Notes: generated from the sequence alone by a model not told the origin. Positions 36,669-45,576 are shown, counted from the first letter of the stretch. The stretch: DNA of 64,000 nucleotides from Filimonas effusa (GCF_004118675.1 NZ_SDHZ01000002.1:186001-250000), one strand, 5' to 3'. Numbers and translations: made by a program.

Positions 36669-37772
36669 TTACTCTGGCTGCTTTACTTCGATATCTGATA
36701 CACGTTTTTTCAATTCCGTAATCTCTTTGTTTTGCTGGATGATATACAAGGTAAGCTCTTCTATTTTCTTTAGAAGTACAACCTGGTTATCGCCGAGATC
36801 GAGGCCGTCTTTTTTTACCTCTGTAGCAGAGGGGACCCCGGGAAGGTGTTTGTTTTCTGTGATGAAGGTCTCGACGTGAGAAAGCGATGGAAGCTGATAA
36901 GAAGAATCGAAGACATAATCGGCCCAGTTTAGCTGCGTCACTTTTATCTTACGTGTTTTTATATTGCCGTTTACATTCAACTCCCGCTGCTCCGCAGTTG
37001 TACCTATATTTACAGAGCCCGTGACGCTTCCTCCAGAAAGCGACAAATAGGATGAAGGATTAAAGTTTCCTGAATGCCATATCTCATTCCATTGTTTCCA
37101 ACCATCGGCACCAGTTCTGAAAAACGCCCTATTCGGCTGATTATAATCGCCTCCTACTATCTGGAATCCCCTTGCATAATTACCTTGCTGGAAAACAGAA
37201 TTTGATCTTGGTTCTCCTGGATTATATCCATATGGATTGTTATTGGGTGCAGGATCGAACCTAAAAATTCCACCTTGATCAATACCCGGGTTAACAGTAT
37301 TAAAATCTAACGTGGGATTGCTTCCAGAAATAACAGGAATTAAATTCCCTTTGTGCCAGACTTCATTGCCCCCTTGCATTAAAATCCCAGAAACATTAGC
37401 GGAGCCGTTCACATCCAGCTTATAAGCCGGGGAAGTTGTTCCTATGCCTACATCCCCATTACCTTTGAGAGTGAGCAGATCGGCTGTCTGATATCCATTA
37501 TTATATAAATGACTGAAAACAAAGTCAGTGGTCTTGGTCTCTGCTCTGTAAATGTTTCTGATTTTACCAGTGATAGCAAACATATCTTTCCATGAAATGT
37601 TTTTTGAAATATTGTCAGAGTATGTACCCTCCAGTGTTATAAAGTCTTTCGATTCATTGCCACTTGTAATGACACTGCCTCGTTCTGTTACAGTTTGCAG
37701 TGTTTCACCGGTTTGGGAAAAAGAGGTATAGAAAGCGATAGATAAGAATACAAGGCCGAACATTTTTTTCAT
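36669..37772 (-). CDS. GVGT-repeat secreted protein with pyocin-knob-like segment (paralogue C)
   Basis: A 367-residue protein; the ATG at 37772 begins the signal peptide (MKKMFGLVFLSIAFYTSFSQ), an ATG at 37841 being too early. After GETLQTVTERG there is one hinge (DVGIGTTSPAYKLDVNG), then a segment VWHKGNLIPVIS ... FQIVGGDYNQPNRAFFRTGA ... WKQWNEIWHSGNF that resembles the receptor-binding knob repeat of phage/pyocin tail fibres, then SVNIGTTAEQRELNVNG. The C-terminal family domain (WADYVFDSSYQL, HLPGVPSATEV, LDLGDNQVVLL) ends in a heptad-like tail. This is the clearest hint that the family makes fibre-like trimers. Gene C lies between two nearly identical terminator-promoter modules. Confidence 0.85.
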   Translation of the reverse strand: MKKMFGLVFLSIAFYTSFSQTGETLQTVTERGSVITSGNESKDFITLEGTYSDNISKNISWKDMFAITGKIRNIYRAETKTTDFVFSHLYNNGYQTADLLTLKGNGDVGIGTTSPAYKLDVNGSANVSGILMQGGNEVWHKGNLIPVISGSNPTLDFNTVNPGIDQGGIFRFDPAPNNNPYGYNPGEPRSNSVFQQGNYARGFQIVGGDYNQPNRAFFRTGADGWKQWNEIWHSGNFNPSSYLSLSGGSVTGSVNIGTTAEQRELNVNGNIKTRKIKVTQLNWADYVFDSSYQLPSLSHVETFITENKHLPGVPSATEVKKDGLDLGDNQVVLLKKIEELTLYIIQQNKEITELKKRVSDIEVKQPE

Positions 37773-37801
37773 AGTAAAGAGTTTAAGTTTTTGAAGTGTA
37801 G

Positions 37802-37839
37802 GCAATGTAACAAAAAAGCCCTGGCAGGACAACCGGGGC
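37802..37839 (-). terminator. Fused terminator-promoter module between paralogues D and C
   Basis: Essentially identical to the module at 36605-36642: stem at 37818-37839, T-run, TACATTGC box (37802-37809) and TTG in the loop (37830-37832). The duplication extends over about 50 bp on both sides, so genes B and C (or C and D) arose by tandem duplication including this spacer. Confidence 0.6.
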
Positions 37840-37865
37840 ATATTCAGGATACGAGATCCATCACG

Positions 37866-38825
37866 TTATTGTGGCTGCTTTACTTCGATATCTGATACAC
37901 GTTTTTTCAATTCCGTAATTTCTTTGTTTTGCTGGATGATATACAAGGTAAGCTCTTCTATTTTCTTTAGAAGTACAACCTGGGTATCGCCGAGATCGAG
38001 GCCGTCTTTTTTTACCTCTGCAGCAGAGGGGACCTCGGGAAGGTGTTTGTTTTCTGTGATGAAGGTTTCGACGTGAGAAAGCGATGGAAGCTGATAAGAA
38101 GAATCGAAGACATAGTCGGGCCAGCCGATTTGAGTGACTTTTATTTTTTTTGTTGTTATATTGCCATTAACAGCAAGCTTGCTCTGGGGCGTAGTTGTAC
38201 CTATACCAATATTACCCTGAAAGAAGCCGCTACCATCTGCTTTCAGCTCCATAAGTTTCTGCCAGGTATCAACGCGCTCTATGTCAAGAATGTTCCTTGC
38301 GGCTTCTACATCTTCTTTAAATACTGTCATAATAAACCTTCCACCATTGGGATCAATCCTGGTCCAACCATTAGGGTTAGCTACTATTCCAGAAGTACCT
38401 CCGGCATCCACGTATGGTGTGTAAAACCTTACCAAGCCTTCCGATCTTATATTACCCATTACATGCAGTTTTTCAACGGGCGAAGTTGTTCCTACACCTA
38501 CGTTGCCATCGGGCAAGACTATTGCCCTTATCAGTCCTTTAGTAACTAAACTAACAGGGTTATTCCCGTCGCCGCCAACACCGGTGCCTGTACCTGCATT
38601 CCCAAATTCCAGGTAGCCATTTCGAACACTACCTGCATTGTTATAACCGGCGATAAAACCTGAACTTCTATGTAGCCGAAGCACTTCATCTCCAGAACCC
38701 ACACTTAATGTAATTGGATTAGTTGTAATGCTCCCCCTATCAGTAACACTCTGTAAGGTTTCCTGGGCAAAAGAATAATTTAAGACGACGCTACCTGCTA
38801 TCAAAAGGGCAATCACTTTTTTCAT
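37866..38825 (-). CDS. GVGT-repeat secreted protein (paralogue D)
   Basis: A 319-residue protein with signal peptide (1-20, VLNYSFAQ) and ETLQSVTDRGSITTN. The module LHRSSGFIAGYNNAGSVRNG has a counterpart in paralogue F (NGYISGWDNTSTVRTGYLQF). Hinges are NVGVGTTSPVEKLHVMGN and NIGIGTTTPQSKLAVNGN. The latter wording recurs in G and H. The C-terminal domain starts VTQIGWPDYVFDSSYQL, sharing the Pro with E only. It is nearly identical to C over the last 60 residues (RVSDIEVKQP end). The variable modules between the hinges have no recognised catalytic motif. Confidence 0.85.
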   Translation of the reverse strand: MKKVIALLIAGSVVLNYSFAQETLQSVTDRGSITTNPITLSVGSGDEVLRLHRSSGFIAGYNNAGSVRNGYLEFGNAGTGTGVGGDGNNPVSLVTKGLIRAIVLPDGNVGVGTTSPVEKLHVMGNIRSEGLVRFYTPYVDAGGTSGIVANPNGWTRIDPNGGRFIMTVFKEDVEAARNILDIERVDTWQKLMELKADGSGFFQGNIGIGTTTPQSKLAVNGNITTKKIKVTQIGWPDYVFDSSYQLPSLSHVETFITENKHLPEVPSAAEVKKDGLDLGDTQVVLLKKIEELTLYIIQQNKEITELKKRVSDIEVKQPQ

Positions 38826-38865
38826 AGTAAAAGTTTAGGTTATTGAATTTCAGGCAAGGTAAGAA

Positions 38866-38890
38866 AAAGCCCCGCTACTGGCAGGGCTTT
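38866..38890 (-). terminator. Terminator between paralogues E and D
   Basis: Arms AAAGCCC (38866-38872) and GGGCTTT (38884-38890); on the minus strand the stem is followed by a T-run and then by TACCTTGC (38853-38860), the -7-like element of gene D. Confidence 0.7.
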
Positions 38891-38927
38891 ACAACTAATG
38901 CGAAATAAAACAAGGAGTTAAAGTATA

Positions 38928-40169
38928 TTAGTGGTTATCAGTACCCGGATGATTTGCCTGCAATGCAGCAATCTGCTTTTCCATGCTCTCTATCTTTTTA
39001 TTTTGCTGGCTGATTTGCTTATTTTGACCGATGATATATAAGGTCAATTCTTCTATCTTTTTTAATAAAATGGCTTGATTTTCTCCAAGATCAAGGCCTT
39101 CCTTTTTTACCTCTGCAGCGGAGGGTACTTCGGGGAGGTGTTTGTTTTCTTTGATGAAGGTTTCGACGTGAGAAAGCGATGGGAGCTGGTAAGAAGAATC
39201 AAAGACATAGTCGGGCCAGCCGATTTGAGTAACTTTTATTTTCCTTGTTGTTATATTACCATTCACCGACAAGTTCTTCTGAGATGCCGTTGTACCAATT
39301 GACATATTGCCGTAATTCACCTGGTTTCCAGAGAGGGTAAGATCGCCGTTAAAGTGACTGGTTCCATTGTCGAATAATTGAAGCTGCGGGCCGCCATTTG
39401 TTCCATTAGCATGATATTTCCAGAAACAAAGAGCGTCACCATATGTACCTGTCATATTGTAAAGCTTCCAGCAGTTTGCGCCCTGTCCCGTTTTTGAATT
39501 GTTAATAAGGGTGACAGCGCCTCCTTCAGGCGAATTCATTTCAGTAATGAGTTGCCCACTTGTATAAGCATCACCAGCTACTGTTAATTTGTAACCCGGC
39601 GAAGCTGTTCCTATACCCACGTTGCCATTACCCTGGACGGAGAATGCAGTATTTCCTCCCGAACCATTTTGTCTACCAGTAAGACCATAATTTACTCTTA
39701 ACAGAATATCTGAAGGATTAGAACTGGTGCTGCCTATAAAAATACCGTTCTGATCGGTAGTAAATCCGCCTACATACCCGCTATTTGTGCCAATCAAATC
39801 TGCCTGTAATTTTGCAAACGGAGAAGCCGTCCCTATGCCGACATTACCGGCAGACTCATTATTTATAATAATATTATATCCATTGCGACTACCGATATAC
39901 ATATGATCGCCTTCAGCGAGCATGCTATTATAGTCGAACCGCAAACGACGGTCTCCTGTTATATTTTTCAACCACAATATGGGATAAGCAGCAGTTCCTT
40001 CTGTATTCTGTAGCAGTAATTCTCCGTTGGCAACATGCAGTTTTGCCAATGGAGAATTCGTTCCAATTCCTACATTTCCACTTGTGGGGAATGTATTTTG
40101 AGAAAACACTGATGTGCTGTGTAAAATGAGGATCAACAAAAAGCAATACAGTCTCGCTTTTTTTTTCAT
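38928..40169 (-). CDS. GVGT-repeat secreted protein (paralogue E)
   Basis: A 413-residue protein; the ATG at 40169 starts a Lys-rich signal peptide (MKKKARLYCFLLILILHSTS), with an ATG at 40202 rejected as upstream of the conserved leader. Like A, it begins with a hinge right after the signal (FPTSGNVGIGTNSPLAKLHV) and lacks the LQxVT motif. Further hinges: NVGIGTASPFAKLQA, NVGIGTASPGYKLTVAG. The module GAVTLINNSKTGQGANCWKL recurs in F. The C-terminus (IGQNKQISQQNKKIESMEKQ, end TDNH) is shared only with H, which marks E and H as products of a block duplication. Confidence 0.85.
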   Translation of the reverse strand: MKKKARLYCFLLILILHSTSVFSQNTFPTSGNVGIGTNSPLAKLHVANGELLLQNTEGTAAYPILWLKNITGDRRLRFDYNSMLAEGDHMYIGSRNGYNIIINNESAGNVGIGTASPFAKLQADLIGTNSGYVGGFTTDQNGIFIGSTSSNPSDILLRVNYGLTGRQNGSGGNTAFSVQGNGNVGIGTASPGYKLTVAGDAYTSGQLITEMNSPEGGAVTLINNSKTGQGANCWKLYNMTGTYGDALCFWKYHANGTNGGPQLQLFDNGTSHFNGDLTLSGNQVNYGNMSIGTTASQKNLSVNGNITTRKIKVTQIGWPDYVFDSSYQLPSLSHVETFIKENKHLPEVPSAAEVKKEGLDLGENQAILLKKIEELTLYIIGQNKQISQQNKKIESMEKQIAALQANHPGTDNH

Positions 40170-40209
40170 AGAAAAGAGTTTAGGTTTTTGAATTGGAGGC
40201 AATATAAAA

Positions 40210-40234
40210 GGCCTGGTGTAAAAACACTCAGGCC
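40210..40234 (-). terminator. Hairpin between paralogues F and E
   Basis: Stem GGCCTG-GTGT / ACAC-CAGGCC with one bulge; on the minus strand a T-run and TATATTGC follow. The same hairpin and about 100 nt of flanking non-coding DNA recur between I and H (44210). The remaining 235 nt up to gene F hold no gene I can support. Confidence 0.7.
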
Positions 40235-40470
40235 ATTTTTACGAAAAAACACATCAGGCAAAATAGGATTATCTGTACACTCACAGAATGACAATTATCA
40301 TGTTAAACAGTTTCAGAAAAAGTTGAAGGGCGTTATAGTCCTAATATTAGCCAGGTGCTTTTACTTTTATGAGTCCCATAGCTCGCCCAAACTGAATAAA
40401 AACAATAAAAACCAGTAAATTCCGGCAGCCACCTCGTTTCTATCGCGTACGAGACATAACAATTACCAAG

Positions 40471-41646
40471 TTATTTTGATTGTTTGGCTTCCATTTCAGC
40501 CATCCGCTTTTCCATTTGCTCTATTTTTTTGTTTTGTTGGATGATATAGAGGGTAAGCTCTTCTATCTTTTTAAGGAGTACAGCCTGATTATCTCCGAGA
40601 TCAAGGCCTTCCTTTTTCACCTCTGCAGCGGAGGGAACTTCGGGGAGGCGTTTGTTTTCTTTGATGAAGCTTTCGACATGTGATAACGATGGGAGTTGAT
40701 AAGAAGCATCAAAAACGTAGTCTGCCCAGGTTTCCTGGGTTACTTTTATTTTGCGAGCGCCAACCGTGCCTTCAACGGCTAGTTTGTATTCCATGGGATT
40801 TGTAGTCCCTATTCCTACATTCCCATTCGGCTTGATCCTCATACGTTCAGCAATTCCGGTATTAAAACTAAGAAATGTTCCATTTTCTGCATTTAACACT
40901 ACGCTAGTCCCGGTGTTAAATTGAAGATACCCGGTGCGAACAGTACTTGTATTATCCCAGCCAGAAATATAACCATTTGGGTTAGTAACTCTTAAACCTT
41001 CCGCGTTACTTGTGTAGAGGGCGCCTGAAAATCCTGCTTCCCCGTTTACGTGGAGCTTAAAAGCAGGAGAAGCTGTTCCTATGCCAACGTTGCCATTATC
41101 CATCAGCGTTAAGCGGCTATGGCATAACCCGCCTCCACATCCCTGGTTATCATAGGCCCAGAATTGAAGACTATTTCCATAGACGCCAGTCATGTTGAAT
41201 AACCGCCATGAACTTGCGGTACCATTGGCTGTTTTTGCGGCATTGGAAAGAGTTAGCGCCCCTCCAACATCTCCAGACCTGCTACTTATACATTCCCCCC
41301 TTACAATTGCATCACCATTAACATCGAGTTTATAAACAGGAGAGGTTGTTCCTATACCGACATTACCGCCTTGGCTGTTCAACACCAACGGTATATTATA
41401 GCCTACTGCATGATATGAAGGTTGAATCAACGCATATCCCCCATTTAAATGATTGCCAAAAGCGTTAAGAGAAACCTTGGCATCCCCGACGGAAATATTT
41501 CCACTATTGACATTTAAGTAGGCACCATTTAATATTTCTATGCTATTTGATGTACTGTTACCATTGGAAGTAACTGTCTGCAGCGTTTGAGAAAAAGAGT
41601 GATTAAAGGCAAATAAGAGTAACAGCAGGTTGATCATTTTTTTCAT
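40471..41646 (-). CDS. GVGT-repeat secreted protein (paralogue F)
   Basis: A 391-residue protein with signal peptide (1-20, FNHSFSQ) and TLQTVTSNGNSTSNS. Hinges: NVGIGTTSPVYKLDVNGD, NVGIGTASPAFKLHVNGE and NVGIGTTNPMEYKLAVEG. The module GALTLSNAAKTANGTASSWR matches E, and NGYISGWDNTSTVRTGYLQF matches D, so F looks like a mosaic of neighbours' modules. The C-terminal domain (VTQETWADYVFDASYQL, KENKRLPEVPSAAEV) is slightly variant, followed by KKIEQMEKRMAEMEAKQSK, almost as in I. Upstream it has TACTTTTG, a full -7 consensus. Confidence 0.85.
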   Translation of the reverse strand: MKKMINLLLLLFAFNHSFSQTLQTVTSNGNSTSNSIEILNGAYLNVNSGNISVGDAKVSLNAFGNHLNGGYALIQPSYHAVGYNIPLVLNSQGGNVGIGTTSPVYKLDVNGDAIVRGECISSRSGDVGGALTLSNAAKTANGTASSWRLFNMTGVYGNSLQFWAYDNQGCGGGLCHSRLTLMDNGNVGIGTASPAFKLHVNGEAGFSGALYTSNAEGLRVTNPNGYISGWDNTSTVRTGYLQFNTGTSVVLNAENGTFLSFNTGIAERMRIKPNGNVGIGTTNPMEYKLAVEGTVGARKIKVTQETWADYVFDASYQLPSLSHVESFIKENKRLPEVPSAAEVKKEGLDLGDNQAVLLKKIEELTLYIIQQNKKIEQMEKRMAEMEAKQSK

Positions 41647-41754
41647 AGTAAAAAGTTTAGGTTTTGAATTGCAGGTAAGGCAGCAAAAGTATGGCCTATA
41701 GACAGAGTGTTTACAGCTGGTTAAGAGAAAGCAATCAGACAGCAGCAGTAACAG

Positions 41755-43041
41755 TTAATATTTCCTCTGATTTTCTTTTAGTTCGGCTATTTGCTTATCC
41801 AGGCTCTCAATCTTCTTGTTTTGATTGATAATATACAAGGTCAATTCTTCTATCTTCTTTAATAAAATAGCTTGATTATCTCCGAGATCAAGGCCTTCCT
41901 TTTTTACCTCTGCAGCGGAGGGAACTTCGGGGAGATGTTTATTTTCCTGAATGAATTTTTCTACATGGGAAAGAGGAGCTAGCTGATAGGAGGAATCGAA
42001 GACATAATCGGCCCACCCTTCCTGGGTTACCTTGATTTTAAGAGTAGTAATTGTTCCATTTACAGCAAGCTTTGATTGCGGATTAGATGTACCTATTCCA
42101 ACATTTCCGCCATTGAGATAGCTATTACCAAATGTACTTAAATAAACTACCTTCTGCCCTTGATGACTTACAGCAAATGCACGCTCACCAGCACTATTGT
42201 GTGTCATCCATTCCAGAACTCCGTCGGCTGGTGAATAAAGTTTTTTATCAGCAGAATTATGATCAAAACCGATGCCACCTCCTTTAATTGTTAATTTCTG
42301 GTCCGGATCGGCCACGCCGATACCTACGTTTCCACCAGCAGGATTCAAAAGAAGACTCTTCAGGATACTTCCTGAAAAATTAAAACATTGCAACCCATCT
42401 GCACCGACTTTCATTCGCAAATCAGCAGGAGCGTAATGTATGTAGGCATTTGTAGCAATACTTGCATCCCCGTTTACATCCAGCTTATAAGCAGGAGAGA
42501 TTGTTCCTAATCCCACATTGCCATTGCTGGAAATCCGCATAAGATCCGTCCTAACATTATCCGTTGTACTTTCCTGAAACGAGAATCCGCCACCACCCTG
42601 ACCTCTTTGATTTTTAAAATAAGTCATCCCCCCACCTCCATCATCATTCCAGCTAACATAGGCGCCTTGCCCAGATACAATATTATTGAGATGAACTGAC
42701 CCTATTCGCCCATTACCATTGACATCCAGCTTATAAGCAGGAGACGAGGTACCAATTCCTACATTGCCATTTTCTTGAATTGTAAGTAAATCACTTATGA
42801 CCGCACTATTAAAAAGCCGTGCACTGGCATCTCTTGAATACCAAGTCCATAGCCTACCAGAAATATTACGATCTTTAAAATTGAACCCAGCGTACTGACC
42901 GTTAGAGGTGAATTCGTTCGCTATAATAATATTATCCGTTGTACTTCCTCTATCTGTCACGCTTTGTAATGTTTCACCTGTTTGAGAAAAAGAGGAATTG
43001 AAGAAAAAGAAGAAGATTACAAGGCCGATGACTTCTTTCAT
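41755..43041 (-). CDS. GVGT-repeat secreted protein (paralogue G)
   Basis: A 428-residue protein, the longest of the family. Signal peptide 1-20 (Phe-rich, FFFFFNSSFSQ) and GETLQSVTDRGSTTDN. Five hinges (NVGIGTSSPAYKLDVNGN, NVGLGTISPAYKLDVNGD, NVGIGVADPDQKLTIKGG, NVGIGTSNPQSKLAVNGT and partial forms). The module AYIHYAPADLRMKVGADGLQ is shared with A and H. The C-terminal domain has the variant SYQLAPLSHVEKFIQENK that also occurs in H and J, replacing SYQLPSLSHVETFIKENK of the others. No enzymatic motif is seen; the modules are beta-rich and carry many Asn and Gly residues. Confidence 0.85.
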   Translation of the reverse strand: MKEVIGLVIFFFFFNSSFSQTGETLQSVTDRGSTTDNIIIANEFTSNGQYAGFNFKDRNISGRLWTWYSRDASARLFNSAVISDLLTIQENGNVGIGTSSPAYKLDVNGNGRIGSVHLNNIVSGQGAYVSWNDDGGGGMTYFKNQRGQGGGGFSFQESTTDNVRTDLMRISSNGNVGLGTISPAYKLDVNGDASIATNAYIHYAPADLRMKVGADGLQCFNFSGSILKSLLLNPAGGNVGIGVADPDQKLTIKGGGIGFDHNSADKKLYSPADGVLEWMTHNSAGERAFAVSHQGQKVVYLSTFGNSYLNGGNVGIGTSNPQSKLAVNGTITTLKIKVTQEGWADYVFDSSYQLAPLSHVEKFIQENKHLPEVPSAAEVKKEGLDLGDNQAILLKKIEELTLYIINQNKKIESLDKQIAELKENQRKY

Positions 43042-43077
43042 AGTAAAGGGTTTAGGTTATTAGATGCAGGCAAGGTA

Positions 43078-43113
43078 GTGGTAAAAACCTTCTTCAGGAA
43101 GTTCTTTTACCAC
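43078..43113 (-). terminator. Hairpin between paralogues H and G
   Basis: Arms GTGGTAAAA (43078-43086) and TTTTACCAC (43105-43113) plus an inner CTTC/GAAG; read on the minus strand it lies between the H stop and the G leader with TACCTTGC at its edge. It differs in sequence from the other spacer hairpins. Confidence 0.55.
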
Positions 43114-43145
43114 TAATACGAAATAAAATAAGAAGTTAAACCACA

Positions 43146-44168
43146 TTAGTGATTATTAGTATCTGGATGATTTTCCTGCAATGCAGCAATCTGTTTTTCC
43201 ATACGCTCTATCTTTTTGTTTTGCTGGCTAATTTGTTTGTTTTGACCGATAATATATAAGGTCAATTCTTCTATCTTCTTTAATAGAATGGCTTGGTTAT
43301 CGCCGAGGTCAAGGCCATCTTTTTTTACTTCTGCAGCGGAGGGGACTTCGGGAAGGTGTTTATTTTCCTGAATGAATTTTTCTACATGTGATAGGGGAGC
43401 CAACTGATAGGAGGAGTCGAAAACATAGTCGGCCCATCCTATTTGAGTGACTTTTATTTTTTTTGTTGTTATATTTCCATTCACTGCAAGTTTGCTCTGG
43501 GGATTCGGCGTTCCTACTCCCACATTACCGCCATCGGGCGCCAGGCAAACAGTAGCTCCTCTTAAAGAAAGAGGTTGCAATATTGATGTTGTTGGATCTA
43601 CAGAAGAAATGGTATTATTACCAGTATTAGCGAAATATATTTCATTGCCATTTGATATCCGAATTTTACCGTTGGCTACTTCGAACTTCTCACCCGGATT
43701 ACTCGTTCCTACACCTACATTTCCTCCCATCGGATTTAATAAAAGGTTTTTGAGCGTAGTTCCGGAATAATTAAATACCTGGAATCCTTCGGCTCCTACT
43801 TTCAGTTTAATATCCATCGGGCTATAATGAACAAAAGCACTTCCTGCAATATTTGCTTCACCATTTACATCCAGCTTATATGCCGGGGCGGTTGTACCTA
43901 TGCCAACATTTCCGTTCAAAATGCTTGTTGTAAGAGCTTCTATATATAAAGGCTTAAATTGGTTTGTCTGCCTATCGTGGGATACCACACTTCCTCTACC
44001 TTCATGGTAATACAATTCCAGTGCGGGGCCGCCAATAAGATTATTACTTCCCGTTACCCTCAAGGCGTTGCTCGTTTTATTATCTAAGTCAGTAACGCTC
44101 TGAAGAGTTTGAGAAAATGCAAAATGAAAGGCAAGGGAAAATACAAGCAGGCTGACTACTTTTTTCAT
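43146..44168 (-). CDS. GVGT-repeat secreted protein (paralogue H)
   Basis: A 340-residue protein with signal peptide (1-20, AFHFAFSQ) and TLQSVTDLDNKTSN. The first module (RVTGSNNLIGGPALELYYHE) has a counterpart in J, the second (AFVHYSPMDIKLKVGAEGFQ) in A and G. Hinges: NVGIGTTAPAYKLDVNGE, NVGVGTSNPGEKFEVANG, NVGVGTPNPQSKLAVNGN. The C-terminal domain combines IGWADYVF with the APLSHVEKFIQ variant, and the tail (IGQNKQISQQNKKIERMEKQ, end TNNH) is that of E. It is thus a clear mosaic of G-, J- and E-type parts. Confidence 0.85.
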   Translation of the reverse strand: MKKVVSLLVFSLAFHFAFSQTLQSVTDLDNKTSNALRVTGSNNLIGGPALELYYHEGRGSVVSHDRQTNQFKPLYIEALTTSILNGNVGIGTTAPAYKLDVNGEANIAGSAFVHYSPMDIKLKVGAEGFQVFNYSGTTLKNLLLNPMGGNVGVGTSNPGEKFEVANGKIRISNGNEIYFANTGNNTISSVDPTTSILQPLSLRGATVCLAPDGGNVGVGTPNPQSKLAVNGNITTKKIKVTQIGWADYVFDSSYQLAPLSHVEKFIQENKHLPEVPSAAEVKKDGLDLGDNQAILLKKIEELTLYIIGQNKQISQQNKKIERMEKQIAALQENHPDTNNH

Positions 44169-44209
44169 AGTAAGAGTTTAGGTTATTGAATTTCTGGCAA
44201 TATAAAAAA

Positions 44210-44231
44210 GCCTGGTGTAAAACACTCAGGC
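44210..44231 (-). terminator. Hairpin between paralogues I and H
   Basis: Stem GCCTG/CAGGC with inner GTGT/ACAC, followed on the minus strand by a T-run and TATATTGC. It is the sister of the hairpin at 40210, and the non-coding DNA beyond it (ATGACAATTATCATGT block) is also shared. Confidence 0.7.
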
Positions 44232-44360
44232 CATTTTATGAAAACACTTCAGAGAAAATAGGATTTCTATGCATTCATGGTATGACAATTATCATGTCGA
44301 GCAGTTCTGCAAGAAGTTGTAGCTCTACAACAAAAGGAACAATAATATCAATCTACCAGG

Positions 44361-45506
44361 TTATTTTGATTGTTTAGCTTCCATTTCAGTCATCCGCTTT
44401 TCCATTTGCTCCATTTTCTTGTTTTGTTGGATGATATAGAGGGTAAGCTCTTCTATCTTTTTAAGGAGTACAACCTGGTTATCACCGAGATCGAGACCGT
44501 CTTTTTTTACTTCGGCGGCAGAAGGGATTTCGGGGAGGTGTTTGTTTTCTTTGATGAAGGTTTCAACATGTGATAACGATGGGAGTTGATAAGAAGAATC
44601 GAAGACATAGTCGGCCCAGGCTTCCTGCGTCACCTTTATTTTGCGGGCGCCTATCGTCCCCTCAACAGCTAATTTGTAAGAACCAGGCTCTTTAGAGCCT
44701 ATGCCGACGTTTCCATTGGGAAGAATAGCCACAGCGTCGTTTCCGTAACCTGCCATCAAATACAATGGGTGAGCTGATTCTGTTCCTATCCTACCGGCTG
44801 CCGCACCCCAGATATTATGGGAGAAGATGCCTGTTTTAACCGAATTACTTGTCACCAGCAACTTGGCATTGACATCGCCATGCAGATCCAACACCTTCTG
44901 CCATCCCTGCGTATTGTTAGGAGAAGTTGTTCCTATACCAACGTTACCATCTGAAGTCAAAATCAGCCCAGGACGATACACCAGCTGACTATAGCTTGAA
45001 ACCACAGGTGCATATTTTATTTGAAATCCTAGTGCATCATCTACGTCTGTTGTAAGCTTGATTCCGTAAGAACTCAACATATCCACATGATTTACAAACT
45101 CAATTGCAGATGCTCCATTTCCGAATTGCCCTATTTTTAAATTTTCAAAATTATACATGCCGGGGATAGCTATTTTATGATTGTAACCATTGTTGGAATT
45201 ACCTATCTGAAGCGTTTCGTTTGGCATAGTTGCACCTATACCGACCCTTCCTGTGAAGGGTTGCAATACAAAAGGCGCTCCGCCGTCATAAGTATCAATG
45301 TAGCCATAAGGTGCACCCGAATTGTGCCGCCACCCGAGGAAAGATGATTGTCCGGAAGCCATCGAGCGGCCTACACCCAAAGAAACCCCTTCGGCCTGGG
45401 GAACCAGAAACGTATTTCCACGTTCGGCAACGGTTTGTAAGGTTTCCTGGCAAAAAGAATAGCTGGATAGAATAATCATAAACAATAAGCCGATCATTTT
45501 TTTCAT
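44361..45506 (-). CDS. GVGT-repeat secreted protein (paralogue I)
   Basis: A 381-residue protein with signal peptide (1-20, SSYSFCQ) and ETLQTVAERGN. Its inner modules are unlike those of the other members (FLGWRHNSGAPYGYIDTYDG, LLVTSNSVKTGIFSHNIWGA), so it carries unique cargo between hinges RVGIGATMPNETLQIG, NVGIGTTSPNNTQGWQKV and NVGIGSKEPGSYKLAVEG. The C-terminal domain is the standard form (EAWADYVFDSSYQL, HLPEIPSAAEV) with the KKMEQMEKRMTEMEAKQSK coiled-coil end shared with F. Only the ends, not the middle, are conserved, as expected for cassette exchange between fixed termini. Confidence 0.85.
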   Translation of the reverse strand: MKKMIGLLFMIILSSYSFCQETLQTVAERGNTFLVPQAEGVSLGVGRSMASGQSSFLGWRHNSGAPYGYIDTYDGGAPFVLQPFTGRVGIGATMPNETLQIGNSNNGYNHKIAIPGMYNFENLKIGQFGNGASAIEFVNHVDMLSSYGIKLTTDVDDALGFQIKYAPVVSSYSQLVYRPGLILTSDGNVGIGTTSPNNTQGWQKVLDLHGDVNAKLLVTSNSVKTGIFSHNIWGAAAGRIGTESAHPLYLMAGYGNDAVAILPNGNVGIGSKEPGSYKLAVEGTIGARKIKVTQEAWADYVFDSSYQLPSLSHVETFIKENKHLPEIPSAAEVKKDGLDLGDNQVVLLKKIEELTLYIIQQNKKMEQMEKRMTEMEAKQSK

Positions 45507-45543
45507 AGTAAGAGTTTAGGTTATTGAATTGACGGTAATATAA

Positions 45544-45576
45544 AAAAATGCCCCGGCAGAAGTACGGGGCATTTTT
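45544..45576. terminator. Terminator downstream of the TonB-C-like gene, abutting the promoter of paralogue I
   Basis: A perfect 12-bp stem (AAAAATGCCCCG at 45544-45555 and its complement at 45565-45576, 9-nt loop), flanked by A- and T-runs on either side so it can work in both directions. On the minus strand TATATTAC follows directly, where the -7 element of gene I is expected. Confidence 0.85.
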
